64,000 bases of DNA, from assembly GCA_027579435.1 (NCBI GenBank), contig JANBPK010000763.1, forward strand, positions 23,167 to 87,166, in the 5' to 3' direction. Below are positions 1 to 10,747 of this stretch, one piece after another. Source of the stretch: Candolleomyces eurysporus (Eukaryota > Basidiomycota > Agaricomycetes > Agaricales > Psathyrellaceae). The notes under the pieces were generated by a model. The model saw only the letters and a list, made by a program, of their open reading frames with translations. It did not search any database and was not told the origin of the DNA. Position numbers and translations under genes: made by a program. Position 1 is the stretch's first letter. Every line of letters begins with the position of its first letter.

Positions 1-23
1 TGTTTGGGGGTATTGGGGACGAA

Positions 24-1332
24 TCAGGAGGAGAATTTTCCGGTGGATATGTTTAGTCGATGAGGACAAGGTTGAATGGCACAGTTGTAGAGGGCCTTGT
101 TGGTGCCTTTATGGCAGTCTACGAGTTCCTGGGAGTCAAAGCAGTGTCTATCGGTAGGGATGCAAAGGTATTTGGGATGAGATTTGTTTCTGGCGTGAGT
201 TTTGTTGTACGGGTTACAGATTTCAAAATTCTTTTTAGTTGGTTTGTCGAGGGATTGAAAAGTTCTGATTCGATGAGGACAGGGTTGTGTGGCGCAATAG
301 TCTTTTCTGTATCTGTTTTCGATCCAACAGTCTTTGGATACCTTTTTGGTGAAAAGATGAGCGTGTCCTTTACAGGGTTCTCCGGGGGTAGTAGGTCTCG
401 ATGGAAGGTTGTCCTCGGGTTTAGGTGGGGGTGACGTTGATCGTTTCGGTTGGTTCGAGGGTGTCTGAATGGATTGGTTTTGCTCTGTCGGTTGGGTTTC
501 CGGAGCGGACTAGGTTTGCTCTATCGGTTGGGTTTCCGGAGCGGATTGGGTTTCCGGAGCGGATTGGGTTTGCTCTGNCGGTTGGGATTCCGGAGCGGAT
601 GGGGGGTAGTTCTATCGGTTTGAATGCCGGAACTGGTTTAGGTTGTTTGACCGGTAATGGTGTCGGAGCTGGTTGTTGTTCTGGGGCAGATTCGGCCTGG
701 GAAGTATTGCCGGATTCTTCTTTGTCGTCGTCGTCGTTGTCCTCTTCTTCTTCTTGAGTTGGTTTAGTTCGTTCTGGAGACTTTGAGGGTACTTCCTTAA
801 TCGGGGTAAGGGCAGGATTCAATAGTTTGTGGATGACCTCCTTATTGGTGTCAGATGATGGTTCGAAATCGTCGGGAAATGTATCGGATAAAACGGATCG
901 AGATGGGCAGGGTTGTTCAAGACAAAAGATCCAGTCGTTATTTCGGTTGATATGGGAGTCTTTGGAAGAGGGTACGTGAAATGCGTGTTCGTCGTGATCT
1001 GTGCAGAGATAGGTCGGAGCGTTCTTGTTTCCGGAAAAGTTGATATTCCTTGAGTCGCAAGGAACTAGATTTGAATCGGGTGACTGTTGGGTATTTGGGA
1101 CGTCTCGATAAGGGCAAGGTTGAGTGTTGCAGGTCAGAAGGGCTTCTCCCGCAGTGATACAGTCGATTGATCTAGTGAGGGAAAACCAGTGAGGTGTCTT
1201 GGCGCAAGGAGGAAGTTGAGGAGTGGAGGCTCTGGATTGTTTCGGGGTGGTTTTCTTGGAAGACTTCTTTTCCTTTTTCGAGGAAGAAGAGGAGATTCGG
1301 GAGATCGATTTGCTGGATCCGAAAATCTTGCT
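24..1332 (-). CDS. Cysteine-repeat protein with low-complexity linker; reading frame broken
   Basis: I do not recognise this gene. One minus-strand frame is open from 1332 to 421, and a second minus frame continues from about 440 to a TGA at 24-26. Both encode copies of one motif, a Cys-x2-QPCP-(H/Y/S)-R core preceded by about 40 residues with spaced Cys, His and Asp: CNTQPCPYR, CLEQPCPSR, CATQPCPHR and CAIQPCPHR, so at least four units. Between units 2 and 3 lies an acidic Glu/Asp stretch and a 36-bp tandem repeat. Motif conservation across the frame switch argues the two frames belong to one gene. The break near 430 may be a real frameshift or an assembly error in the repeat. In-frame stops (TAA at 1333-1335) mean any earlier exon must be spliced in; a short open frame at 1526-1777 is a possible candidate. 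Function unknown. Confidence 0.45.
476..600. repeat. 36-bp coding minisatellite
   Basis: About two full and two partial copies of a 36-bp unit (core TCGGTTGGGTTTCCGGAGCG on +). On the minus strand it encodes the 12-residue unit RSGNPTDRAN(L/P)(V/I). One 18-bp half unit is inserted. An N at 578 falls inside the array, so copy number is uncertain. Confidence 0.8.
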
Positions 1333-2127
1333 TTATTGGGAAAGTACCTTCTAGACAGAAGGTACGTTGATGGGAAAGCTTGTTCTTCTGTTGTGGATCA
1401 AGGGAGAAACCTTGATACGGTTACCGAAGGGCGATTTCGAAGGAAGAGGGTGATGTCGTCCTCGTGATGAAGTACTGAAATGAGTCGTCCGCGTACGATA
1501 GAAAAGTGTCCGTTATGTCGAATGATCAACACACGTCGGGAATTTGACAGGATAATAGATATCCCCCGGTTAGTGCTAACAAATGGACGTTGCGGCCAAT
1601 TGTGTTGATTAAAGTATTGAGCCTGGTTTCTAGGAGACGGGCGGCTGTCTCGTCGAGGAATGCGGAGTGAGAAAATAATCGAAGTCGTCGTGGTGCCCCT
1701 CGGCGGCGAACTGTGATTTTGAGACGGATTAATCGTGGATTGCTGGTGGGTCGTTTGTGGAGGGTTAATACTAGCATATGCTAGCGAGTTACTTGGCTCG
1801 AATGGTAGATTCTTGAGAACAAGCTAAAGAATTACAGTACATCGAGGATAAGTTATATAGTACAGGGCTACACAGCCCGTAAATAATAGTTCGAGTCATC
1901 ATAAGTAAGTAGCTGTGCAAGTTCCGAGCGCAGCTACTATGAAACACTTCAATCCGTACATATTCCGAGTCAGTAGCTGTGCAATATCATTGCGCAGCTA
2001 CTATGAAACACTAAGTCCATCAAATAATAGTAAAAATGAGTCAAAAAGAAGAAAAACAAGTCAGGATACTATATAGATTACATAGCTATTACTAGTATCC
2101 TATTGTCCGAGTCACAGTCCGTAACAT
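1333..2127. other. AT-rich spacer with duplicated hairpins
   Basis: No convincing gene. A minus open frame at 1526-1777 (83 codons) is the only candidate, perhaps an upstream exon of the Cys-repeat gene. The stretch from about 1780 to 2120 is AT-rich and holds the two hairpin repeats listed separately. Confidence 0.4.
1909..2012. repeat. Two copies of a hairpin-forming 40-bp repeat
   Basis: GTAGCTGTGC (1909-1918) pairs with GCGCAGCTAC (1928-1937), with one G-T wobble. The same stem recurs at 1973-1982 and 1992-2001. Each hairpin is followed by TATGAAACACT. Loops differ (AAGTTCCGA versus AATATCATT), while stem and tail are identical. Confidence 0.7.
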
Positions 2128-2330
2128 TCAATAGCTCGACTCGTATTTGACATTCTGCGGGTCTCGGTAGTTGATGGTGCTCGGCCCCAAAATTCCCCCG
2201 AGTTCGTCGAAGTTGTCCAATCTCAGCGGGCGAGAAACATCGCGCCAGTATTGAACGTACTCAGCGATTATCTTTCTCTCTTCGCGATTTCACGGATTTA
2301 TGGGGACACTACAGTCGAGAAGGGAATTCA
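2128..2330 (-). pseudogene. C-terminal fragment of an unidentified protein
   Basis: A minus frame ending at TGA 2128-2130 reads like real protein (...EYVQYWRDVSRPLRLD...NYRDPQ...). Followed upstream it meets another TGA at 2290-2292, after which plausible coding continues in the same frame to an N at 2331. This looks like the 3' end of a decayed gene. I cannot name the family. Confidence 0.35.
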
Positions 2331-2685
2331 NTCATGGCATCAGGAAACCGGCAATTCGCTTCGAAGCTTTTAGCCTCTTTTGACCTTTTTTNGGGCTAGG
2401 CCCCTGCCAAATTTGGCAGAGCTTTTTGCCCAAATCAGCCTTAGCTTGCCAGCTTCCGACTTTTCAGCTTTTCGATTGCTTTTCCGTGCATTTTTGCGTG
2501 TGAGAGCGCTTCCAAAAGCGGGGAAGCGAATTGTAGGTTTACTGATGTGACCGGGATATTCCGAAGCCAGACCGGCCGCGTCAAACTCGAGCTAGTACGA
2601 TTATCCAAAACACTTTGCCTGGATCTGTATCGAGGACACATAGCTCGACGCCGGGGTCCATCAAATTTCACCTTCCCTATCGTAG

Positions 2686-2865
2686 AGACAAACCGCTGAC
2701 TCCTTCCCACTTTCCAGAGATTTCGAGGCATGGCCGTACGAATATCAAGAGGACGCACATAAAGTGCTTCTGCAGGACATCCACGAGTCTTTCTCGAAAG
2801 ACTTGCCGCACGGAAATGTTAGAGTCGTTGTTCAGTCTTCTGGCTACGGTAAATCTCGTACTTGA
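2686..2865 (+). pseudogene. Fragment of a P-loop protein
   Basis: Begins after a possible acceptor (TATCGTAG) and reads about 59 codons, including FEAWPYEYQEDAHKVLLQD and a Walker A-like QSSGYGKSR. It stops at TGA 2863-2865 immediately after the P-loop. The GYGKSR context resembles a family of large fungal P-loop proteins of unknown function. Other open frames continue to 3534, but none carries a Walker B, so I treat it as a truncated relic. Confidence 0.4.
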
Positions 2866-3488
2866 TTCTCTTTCCTCCTGCCAGCATCTCATCCAAATTG
2901 AGATTTGTCGCTCAACAGTCTCGAGATTGTTCTCCTTTCTAACGTTTCTTCGTCGCCCTGGCATTATCAAATCATCCTACTCGCAGGCTTCAATCGCTTT
3001 GCAGCAGGAGTTTAAAGGTTGCCGGTGTGGAAGTGTAGGCGAAGATTGGGGATGCCGTCTGTGACCGACTCCCAACTCTTTGAGGTCTTGTCGAGGGAAC
3101 CATGCTGGATGGACGGACAGGCACGGAGGAGGATGTGTGGTTGGGTGGGAGTTGTTGAGCGAGAGCAAGAAAGAGGAACTGAAATAATATATTTAGGTCC
3201 TTACCCATCTCCGAGGCAAATCCGTATCCTTCTGCATCTGCGGCGACCTGAAATATCTGGATACTCTGAATTTTGCAGGAACTGTTGTTATTTGGCATAT
3301 GAAAGAGAAGGTGGGGGTGAAATCGAATCCTGCGGTTTTTTGACGAGCGTAGATCTAGAGTCTTGTAGAAGTAAAGGCACGAATCGGATCATGGACGGTT
3401 CTTGTTGGCAATCGGGTTCAGAACTTGAAGATGAAGGCCGTCTCCTACTCCGGACACCGTCAAAAGTTGATCGTCCTGAGTGGCTTTT

Positions 3489-4110
3489 CAGCAACCGACG
3501 AAACGATAGACCCACTTTACAGAAATCACTGTAGTTGATCTTGTTTAGTTGTGGAGCTGTACAAACAAAACTATACCCAATTCAGTAGGCTGCATTTCAT
3601 TCTATCTCGACAAGCTCTGGTCGAAAGTCAACCACCATCGTGTACCAGTGCGTCATTGAATATATACCCCAGGCTAATATGTACAACAGCATTATCAATT
3701 TCTCACTTCCCTCAACTTCAAGCATGCGCAATCGCCGTCATATTTCCAAAGGTGTGAAGGAGCAACTCGTCGTGATGTCTGCGTACATGAAACCTAAGAA
3801 AGTTGGTTGAACATGCACCTTGCACCCAATTAAAAATTTATCCTATCCCTAGCTCCGTGTGGGATCCATGGAGAAAGCAGGTTGCTTGGATCCGGCGACG
3901 ACACTGAGCTGTTGGTTGAGAATGGACGCGCTGCTGGTTGGTGGTTGAGAATGGATGTGTTGCTGGCTTGTGGTTGAGAATGGACGCGCTGGTTGAGAAT
4001 GAAACGCAGCCTACTAAATTAGGCATAGTTTTATTTGTACAGCTCCACAACTAAAGAAGATCAACTACAGTGATTTCTGTAAAGTGGGTCTATCGTTTCG
4101 TCGGTTGCTG
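3489..4110. mobile_element. Long inverted-repeat element, MITE-like, 622 bp
   Basis: 3489-3603 and the reverse complement of 3997-4110 are near-identical arms of about 115 bp, beginning CAGCAACCGACG and ending CGTCGGTTGCTG. The interior of about 390 bp has no credible gene. It contains a minisatellite (3914-3990) of two 29-bp units and a partial one, core GGTTGAGAATGGACGCG, with a last unit leading into the right arm. Flanks show at best a TT duplication. It could be a non-autonomous DNA transposon or a foldback duplication. Confidence 0.65.
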
Positions 4111-4486
4111 TTAGCTGAGACTCTACTGAGTTCCCTGCCGGTGATATTGGCTTGGACAATAGAGCAGACTGTGGTGCATTCTCGATGGCAGCCAGATATC
4201 TCAGGGTGACCAGGAGATTCTGAGGAGATAGAAATCAATTCGCGCTCATACAGATCACATGGTCGCGTTTGTTTTCACTTTCTTCAAACTTTCTCATCCC
4301 TTTGCTTTGACCAGCGCATGCTGTTAACCTGATCTTGGGCACTCTACACAATCCTTTCCCCGAGCATCCTAGAGACGCGCCTGGTACTGAAAGCATCGGA
4401 CTTGGTAGGTACTATTACAGTCAATGCTGTCCACAGTCGATTCCCCTGGTCTGAATACAGATCTGACCGTTCTTCGTTTAGCGCCC
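4111..4486. other. Spacer upstream of the NACHT-TPR gene
   Basis: No gene seen. Presumably holds the promoter and 5' leader of the downstream gene; no clear TATA box was recognised. Confidence 0.4.
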
Positions 4487-7032
4487 ATGAACTTCTTGCA
4501 AGGATCCCACAATGCGCGCATAGAACATATGGTCAACTACAACATCGAGGGAAATTTCTACCCGCAAGTTTCGCTTGTTAGCCCCGAGCAGAGGAGTAAG
4601 TGACAAATCAACCGATGTCTTCCCCGATCCTCTGGAAACATTAACAGCTTCCTTCAGGCTTATGCGACATTCTCCAGCCAATTACCGATGCATCCCATAC
4701 TCGCAATCGGGAACGGTCGCCTCCCAACTCTTCTTGCTTTCGCGGAACAAGGCTACAGGTGGTCGAGAACGTTACCAGCTGGGCAAAGAGCGAAATAACA
4801 ACTCCTGCAGAGCCTCATATCCGCTGGATGCATGGATATGTCGGGTCTGGCAAATCCTCGATATCTCAGGAGGTCTGTGACAGGTCCGACCGGGAGGATA
4901 GACCAGTCATAAGCTTCTTTTTCTTCCGAAATGCCGGCGATAGAAGCAGGATATGGAGGCTCGCTACGACTCTCGCAAGCCAAATGGCATCGGCTATTCC
5001 GCAGACAGAACCATTCATTCGTGAAGCTGTCCAAGCCAACCCAGCGTTACTGATGCAAGACGAAGGAGGCGTTTCTCTACAAGTCCGAATGCAGTGCTTG
5101 GTCTATGCACCATTCAGAGCGGTCGTTCAGGGGAAGAAAAGGGTCAGGGCATCGACACGAGGCCCATGTCTCATGGTACTGGATGGGTTGGACGAGTGCG
5201 AGAACAAAAATGAAGTCCAAGAACTCATCGACGGAATGCTCTCGTTCTTCAACGAAAATCCGCTTATTCCCCTCCGTGTTTTCGTCACAAGCCGGGTGGA
5301 AGAGCATATTCAATCACACCTGAATGTTCCAGCGGTCAACATGGACAACCTTGCAGATCATTGCTCCGACGACGACATCGCTACATTTCTGCACATCCTT
5401 TTCGAGGACGGATATAGGCGGAACCCGGTCGTCCGAGCATACGTTCAGCAGCACGGAGAGTGGCCTACCCAGAGCGACCGACGCAAGCTTATCAAACATA
5501 TTGGGGGATCCTTCATTTTCGCCTCAGCAGTGTTTAAATTCATCATGACAACGAACGCTGGAGCAAACGATCCACCAACACCGATGGACCGCCTTCCCTT
5601 GGCCCTCAAAATGAACCCCGGCCTGGATGGGCTTTACACGCAAACATTGTCCCGTTCCAAGCACCTACCCCACTTCACCAATATCATATCAACCATTGCC
5701 CTGCTAGTGGCACCCCTCTCAACGTCAGGAATCGCAGAGCTCCTCGGAATTCATACGTACGAAGTAGTCAACGTTCTCTTGAACCTGCAAGCAATTATCC
5801 AGGTTCCAGGGACGGATAGCATACCCGTAACATTCTGCCACACCTCCCTTCGAGACTTCCTGATTACCCAAAGTCGATCGGGAGGTTTCTTTGCACATCC
5901 ATCCCATCACGTCCGGCTCTTTCTTCATTGCCTTGAGTGCCAACTCAAGCATCTGCAACGGCAACCGGGGTTGTTCATTCTTTCTGGTGACCGGACTCCT
6001 GCCGTTGCGCATTATGCTCTTAGATATTCTTACCATCATTTGAACCACGGGCATAGCTACTTCAAGCTGTCAGAGTTCAATTCTGCCATTCACTTGTGTC
6101 GTGAAGGACTTGCGCTCCAACCTGGTACCCCCGAGTTGATGGAGGACCTGGCCTTGGTGGTTCGTCGGCGTGCTCATAACACCAGATCTCTCGTGGACTG
6201 GGACGAGGCCATTTCTTTGTCTCGAGCAGCACTTGAACTTTGACCATTCCCTCATCCAAGTCGCTCAGGCTCGCTCAACCTTCTCGGCAATGCACTCCTG
6301 GATCATTATCGGTACACATACACCACAACTGATCTTGAGGAGGCCATTTCCCTGTATCGTGAAGTCCTCACCCTCCAACCACCCTCTCATCCAAACCGCC
6401 CATCTTCACTCTACAACCTTGGCAATGCACTCGTGGATTGTCATCGGCGCACGGGCATCATGGCTGACCTNGANGAGGCCATTTCCCTGTANCGNGAAGC
6501 GCTCAAATTTCAACTAGTATCTCATCCGGATCGTCCATTGTCACTCAACTATCTTGGCAACTCACTCCTGGATCGCTACCGGCGTACGGGAGCCGTGGCT
6601 GACCTCAGGGAGGTCATCTCCCTGTATCGAGAAGCGCTCGAACTTCAACCGTCTCATCATTCAGCTCGTTCAGACTCGCTCAAGGGCCTTTCTACATCCC
6701 TTGCGTATATCTACGAAGAGATTCACGCTCTCCCTCACCTTCAAGAAGCAATAACACACTGCGAGGAGCTTCTTGACTCTCATTATCCCGTTGGACACGA
6801 GAGTCGGGTCGAAACTCTCGACCGGTTAGCTTCTCTACTCCAGAAGCGTTTCAACATGACAAGGCGACCAAAAGATCAATTCCGTATCAAGAGGCTGCAG
6901 GAAGAATCCAGTCGATTTTCAACCTGGTCCTCTAAATCCGCTTCTTGGCCGTACCTCGGAGTTTGGGGTTGGTTTCGAGGGAGGACGGTTGACATGAGGA
7001 CTTTTTTCGGTGTTGAACGAATTTTGTTGTGA
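4487..7032 (+). CDS. NACHT-TPR protein (NLR-like) with in-frame TGA
   Basis: Model: exon 4487-4595, intron 4596-4657 (GTAAGT...CAG), exon 4658-7032. The first exon encodes MNFLQGSHNARIEHM, a lead typical of basidiomycete NACHT proteins. Next come the P-loop HGYVGSGKSS, sensor region, Walker B LMVLDGLDEC, the NACHT helical region, then tetratricopeptide repeats (LGNALVDCHRRTG, EAISLYREAL and similar). TPRs lie on both sides of TGA 6241-6243 in the same frame, where the repeat consensus expects Gln or Arg (LEL*P), so the stop interrupts the solenoid. A C-to-T change at a CGA codon would suffice. The product is therefore either truncated after about 560 residues or the gene is a young pseudogene. 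NACHT-TPR proteins are signal-transducing STAND ATPases proposed to act in fungal nonself recognition. Two Ns lie in the TPR part. Confidence 0.8.
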
Positions 7033-8118
7033 TTAGGTCTTTGCATTTTCTGTAGACGACCATTAGGGCTACTCTTTTTCCCTCTTCTTCGGTCAGGAAG
7101 GTACAGATACTAGTACTAGGTCGATTCAGCGCTTTCCCGTCATGCATTTATGCCGTCTATCCAGTTTTTGTAGATAAGCTTCTATGTTTCTAGCGTACAG
7201 CCTCTTCAGAACCCATTGCTTGGTTGTAGATGATATTGAGGGTGAAAACCATCAAGCAAAAACTCAGGTGACACACGCGATGGATGGTACATAAATACTT
7301 ATTGCTGTCTTTACACGCATCCCCGATGTCGCAGAGGTGGGTTCGCTGGTATGTCACTCATTCAGCGGCTTTTGCGAGGATGCGCGGGTTAAGCTGTCCA
7401 GGTGAGCTATTCGGACTCTACTGCGCAGTTGGTTGCATAAGCAATGTTCATACCGAAAACAAAAATTTCCCCTCGACTCGGACTATCCCAGTCTACTTAC
7501 AACTCGAGGGGTCAGCGCCGGTCAGCAACAAACTTCCTAAGCTGTGGTAGTATGTAACCGCTGTTTCGAGCTTTTGAACGTTCCTGTATAAGGTCACACA
7601 GACTACTCAAGGCGCCCGTTAAGTGCTTAAAAGATCATGTGACAATTCGGAGGGTTTCACGGAAACATACGACATCTAAAAGGCTTCAGAGAATGAAGAA
7701 GGATTTGGTTCAAAAGGTAGCCCAAAATATCTAAGCAAAAGTCAGCCAGCTCCCCACGCACGGCTTGATCAACGGGTATCCTCAAATGGACCTGTACCTG
7801 CAACTGGTCCTGTCATGCTGTCGATCCATATTCAAGTTGTCCTAGTTCTGGCGATCCAAGCATGGGTCCGTGCTGACGACAGGTTGNTTTTTGGCTCGAT
7901 GTCGCTAGACGAGTTGATAGGTGATGACCGGTGATGTTTGGATCTGTTATCATGAATCCTATATCCAGTATCATAGATAGATACAGACGTACCCTTTTCT
8001 AAGGACTGTTCATCGCTCCAACATCATCGTTGACGCACTAAATGCCAATATTATACGAATCATAATTATACAGCAAGAAACAAAGACAAAAGTCCCTAGT
8101 TATCTATGAAAAAGTCCG
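7033..8118. other. Intergenic region
   Basis: No supported gene. A short plus frame at 7284-7550 has no recognisable protein character. One N at 7887. Confidence 0.5.
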
Positions 8119-10139
8119 TTACTGTGTACGAGTGATTCCCCCAACAGTTTGGCCCTCGGTGTCTGCCAACTTTTGCAACTCGTCATGTATCGAAAATCCG
8201 AGTCGCCTTTGAGTCTTTGTCGCTTTCCGACCGCCAGTTTGTCTATTAGGAGCGTTAGCTTCAATTTGATACTTGATTGGGAGAGACTTACCTCTGCTCT
8301 TGACAGACAAAGCTTTCTGGAGCTCCTTCCCAGTCTTCCAAAACATACCTCTTGCCACCCTCTTCCCCTTCCTTCTCATCATCACCCTCTCCAAACAAGT
8401 CTCTCGACAACTTAGTGTGCTTGACGCCTGCATAAGTAGTAGGGCATCTCGGGTTAACCAGAATTCTGGCGGGCCTATACACCGAATTAGGTCTGGACAC
8501 CTTGCCTCCATCCGCGTCGTCGTGAGGAAGAGGAGGAACAGAGTCTTCGGGCATGGCATCATAGTCCGATCCAGCATTCGCATCCAAATCGTCCTTCTGC
8601 CCTTGCTTCTTCCTTGTATCTGCAGCATCATCACTAACCTCCTCCTCTTCGCCGCTCCCAACCTGCACCTTCACCGCGTCCCTCCCGTCAATATTCTTAT
8701 CACCCGTGTCCGCCGCCTCTCTTTTCTCCATCCACGGGTCATTCGAGGCGTATTCCACGATGCTTCGTCGTCGGTTTCCACCAGCGTGTGCATTGGCTCT
8801 ATCCGCCTCTTCCATTCCCTCCCGAGCACTCCGAACCCAAAGATCCCTACAGAACCAAGCCTGACTGCTATCCAAGCAATCCGCATCACCCTTTCGCTCC
8901 TTCAGCACCTCTCCCTTGGTCATATTTACATAATCCGTGCCACTCCTATACTTGATGCCCCGATAATAGCTCTGCTTGGGGTCCACCACGTGCGTCCCGC
9001 TCTCGCAACAGAAGACCTGGAAGGGGAGGTGCTCCTGGTATCGTTTAGCTCCAAGCTTATCTCTAGGCGGGACAGCGTCCGGCTTCGAGTCGCTCTTGGA
9101 CTGCCTAAACTGATCTCCCTCGATGTCCCTAGTCCTCCACCGGTCCGAGAAGATGAAAAAGCCATTATGCTCCGCCCAATCCATCCCACACACCATAGCC
9201 GCCTCATTATCGAAACTGATCTTGATAGTCTCGAGAATATCGTTGGGGCAGGTGAATCCTTTCAGCCAAACGACCCTGGCAAAGTCGATACCCCTCCTCT
9301 GTTTGAGTTCGTGGAGAGGTTCGAGAGCGAGGTTCCGCATGTGGGCTTCTTCGAGGGGGTAATAAGCGGCGTTGGGCTCTTCCGTCATCCCAGGCACCCG
9401 GCGAATCCTAAACGGTACCCCGAGGAGGGTTAGGACAGCTTCAGATAGGTCGAGCAGCGTTTCGGTGCTATCTCTCGAATCATAGTCGAGCATGGAGACG
9501 AAGAGGTTGTTCGTGCCGAGGCGTTTGGCCATTTGAACGATGACAGCGAGCTGGTCGACCAAAAAGTGGTCGGCACTGTGGATAATGATAGAAACGTAGT
9601 AGAGGTGATCGCTGCGGATTAAGTCTTCATAGTCAGCTGAACGTTTGTGTTGGCCAAAGGGGCGGGCGAGAGTTGGGCAGAGATGGCCGACCCAGCCGTT
9701 TAGGGATAGTAGTTGGTCGATGGAGGAAAGAATGTGCTGGGTATCCATGTTTTGGGTCTCCTTGTTGACGATACTTTCGTGCAGTTGAACATTAAGCACC
9801 TTGGATGGAGAGTTTCGAGACTCACTAAGGCATTTGGAATCTCTCCCAGTAGTCCTGCTGGCCGTTGTAGATGAGCTCGTTGAACATATCATCCCGCTCG
9901 TCCCTGCCCATACGAGCCTGTAGGAAGGGGTGTTTCTGGACATTCAGGGACTTGTCTGGACGGGTAGCGCGTTCGATAAAGTTGTGTTCTTTGATCTGGT
10001 AGTCTCCTCGACCCTTGCGCTTCCCCTTGGCAGTGCCGTCCAGTGATGATGATGAAGAAAAGAAAAGGATGTAGACCAGGAAAAAGACGGCTACGAAGAA
10101 GAGCAGCCGCGAGATAGAGCGCCTGCGCAGCGACAACAT
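8119..10139 (-). CDS. GT69 (CAP59/CMT1-type) mannosyltransferase
   Basis: Exons (minus): 9826-10139, 8292-9773, 8119-8242; introns of 52 and 49 nt have GT...AG ends. The chosen start gives a type II anchor, a short Arg-rich cytoplasmic end (MLSLRRRSIS) followed by a hydrophobic segment to about residue 27, consistent with a Golgi enzyme. The catalytic region carries the family pattern VVWLKGFTCPNDILE, then MVCGMDW, then a W-x-x-RD-x-x-G segment, then CLDSSQAWFCRDLW, then a C-terminal VNPRCPTTYAGVKHTKLS block. This matches the cryptococcal alpha-1,3-mannosyltransferase CMT1/CAP59 family, which transfers mannose from GDP-mannose to glycans. An acidic low-complexity insert of about 120 residues separates the last two blocks. 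An upstream in-frame ATG at 10226 would extend the N terminus before the anchor and is less likely. Confidence 0.85.
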
Positions 10140-10257
10140 GTCGCCTGGCCTGTGAATGGGAGGAACCAGGAGGAACGCTGGCGCCGACGTGAAGAATTGA
10201 GCTAGCAATGTTCCCACGCTAAGCACTTATAGCTCCCGAATATACAGGGCGCTTAGG

Positions 10258-10400
10258 ACAATTGAGGAGGCGGACGTCGAATTTGCCACTCTTCGGATAC
10301 TCGTACCTCGCGGTGTTCAGTACGTTCACTGTACCAGATCCACCCTTTTCCGAGTCCAACACATTCTTGTTCCAGACGACAAAATCGAAGCATCCTCCAC
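10258..10400 (+). pseudogene. Relic of the neighbouring 11.9-kb nucleotidyltransferase-like gene
   Basis: The plus strand here aligns with 11931-12085: both read TTGAGGAGGCG, then ATTTGCCACT, and later encode HILVPDDKIE versus EILVPDDRIE. A segment of about 35 bp present in the intact copy is missing and the frame then ends. This is a truncated duplicate of the 5' part of the 11885-13027 gene. Confidence 0.6.
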
Positions 10401-10747
10401 TGTTTCTGAGGCGCTTCCTCAGTGCCATCCAGCCTGAGTATAATGTTTCCACTTGCTTCTATAGCATGTATAGATTATGCCAGATTCCCTGCAACGCCTA
10501 TGGTCGGCTGGCCGTGCACCGTCTTAAACCCATCTGATGTCGGCAGAACGAAAGGGGCGGTATATTTTGCTGTTGAGCGTGTACAGTAGGCTGCTCGGGA
10601 GACGAGTTTATTGCATGGACTCTCTATGTGTACTCTGCCGTGGCCTACCCCTTCCAGGCTCAAGAAGGGGGTTTGTCGAGCACTGTGTCTTTTGCTGGAA
10701 TTATATGAAACAAGGAGTNGTTGGCCCCTAGTACANNGNATGCAATA

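Noticed and set aside
60..434. 124-codon plus-strand frame
   Set aside because: It lies opposite the minus-strand Cys-repeat coding sequence, whose motif recurs in neighbouring units; the plus frame has no protein-like features.
7284..7550. 88-codon plus frame in the intergenic region
   Set aside because: No homology recognised, no splice context and composition typical of non-coding DNA.
8273..9433. 386-codon plus-strand frame
   Set aside because: Antisense shadow of the GT69 mannosyltransferase exon; composition is the mirror of that gene.
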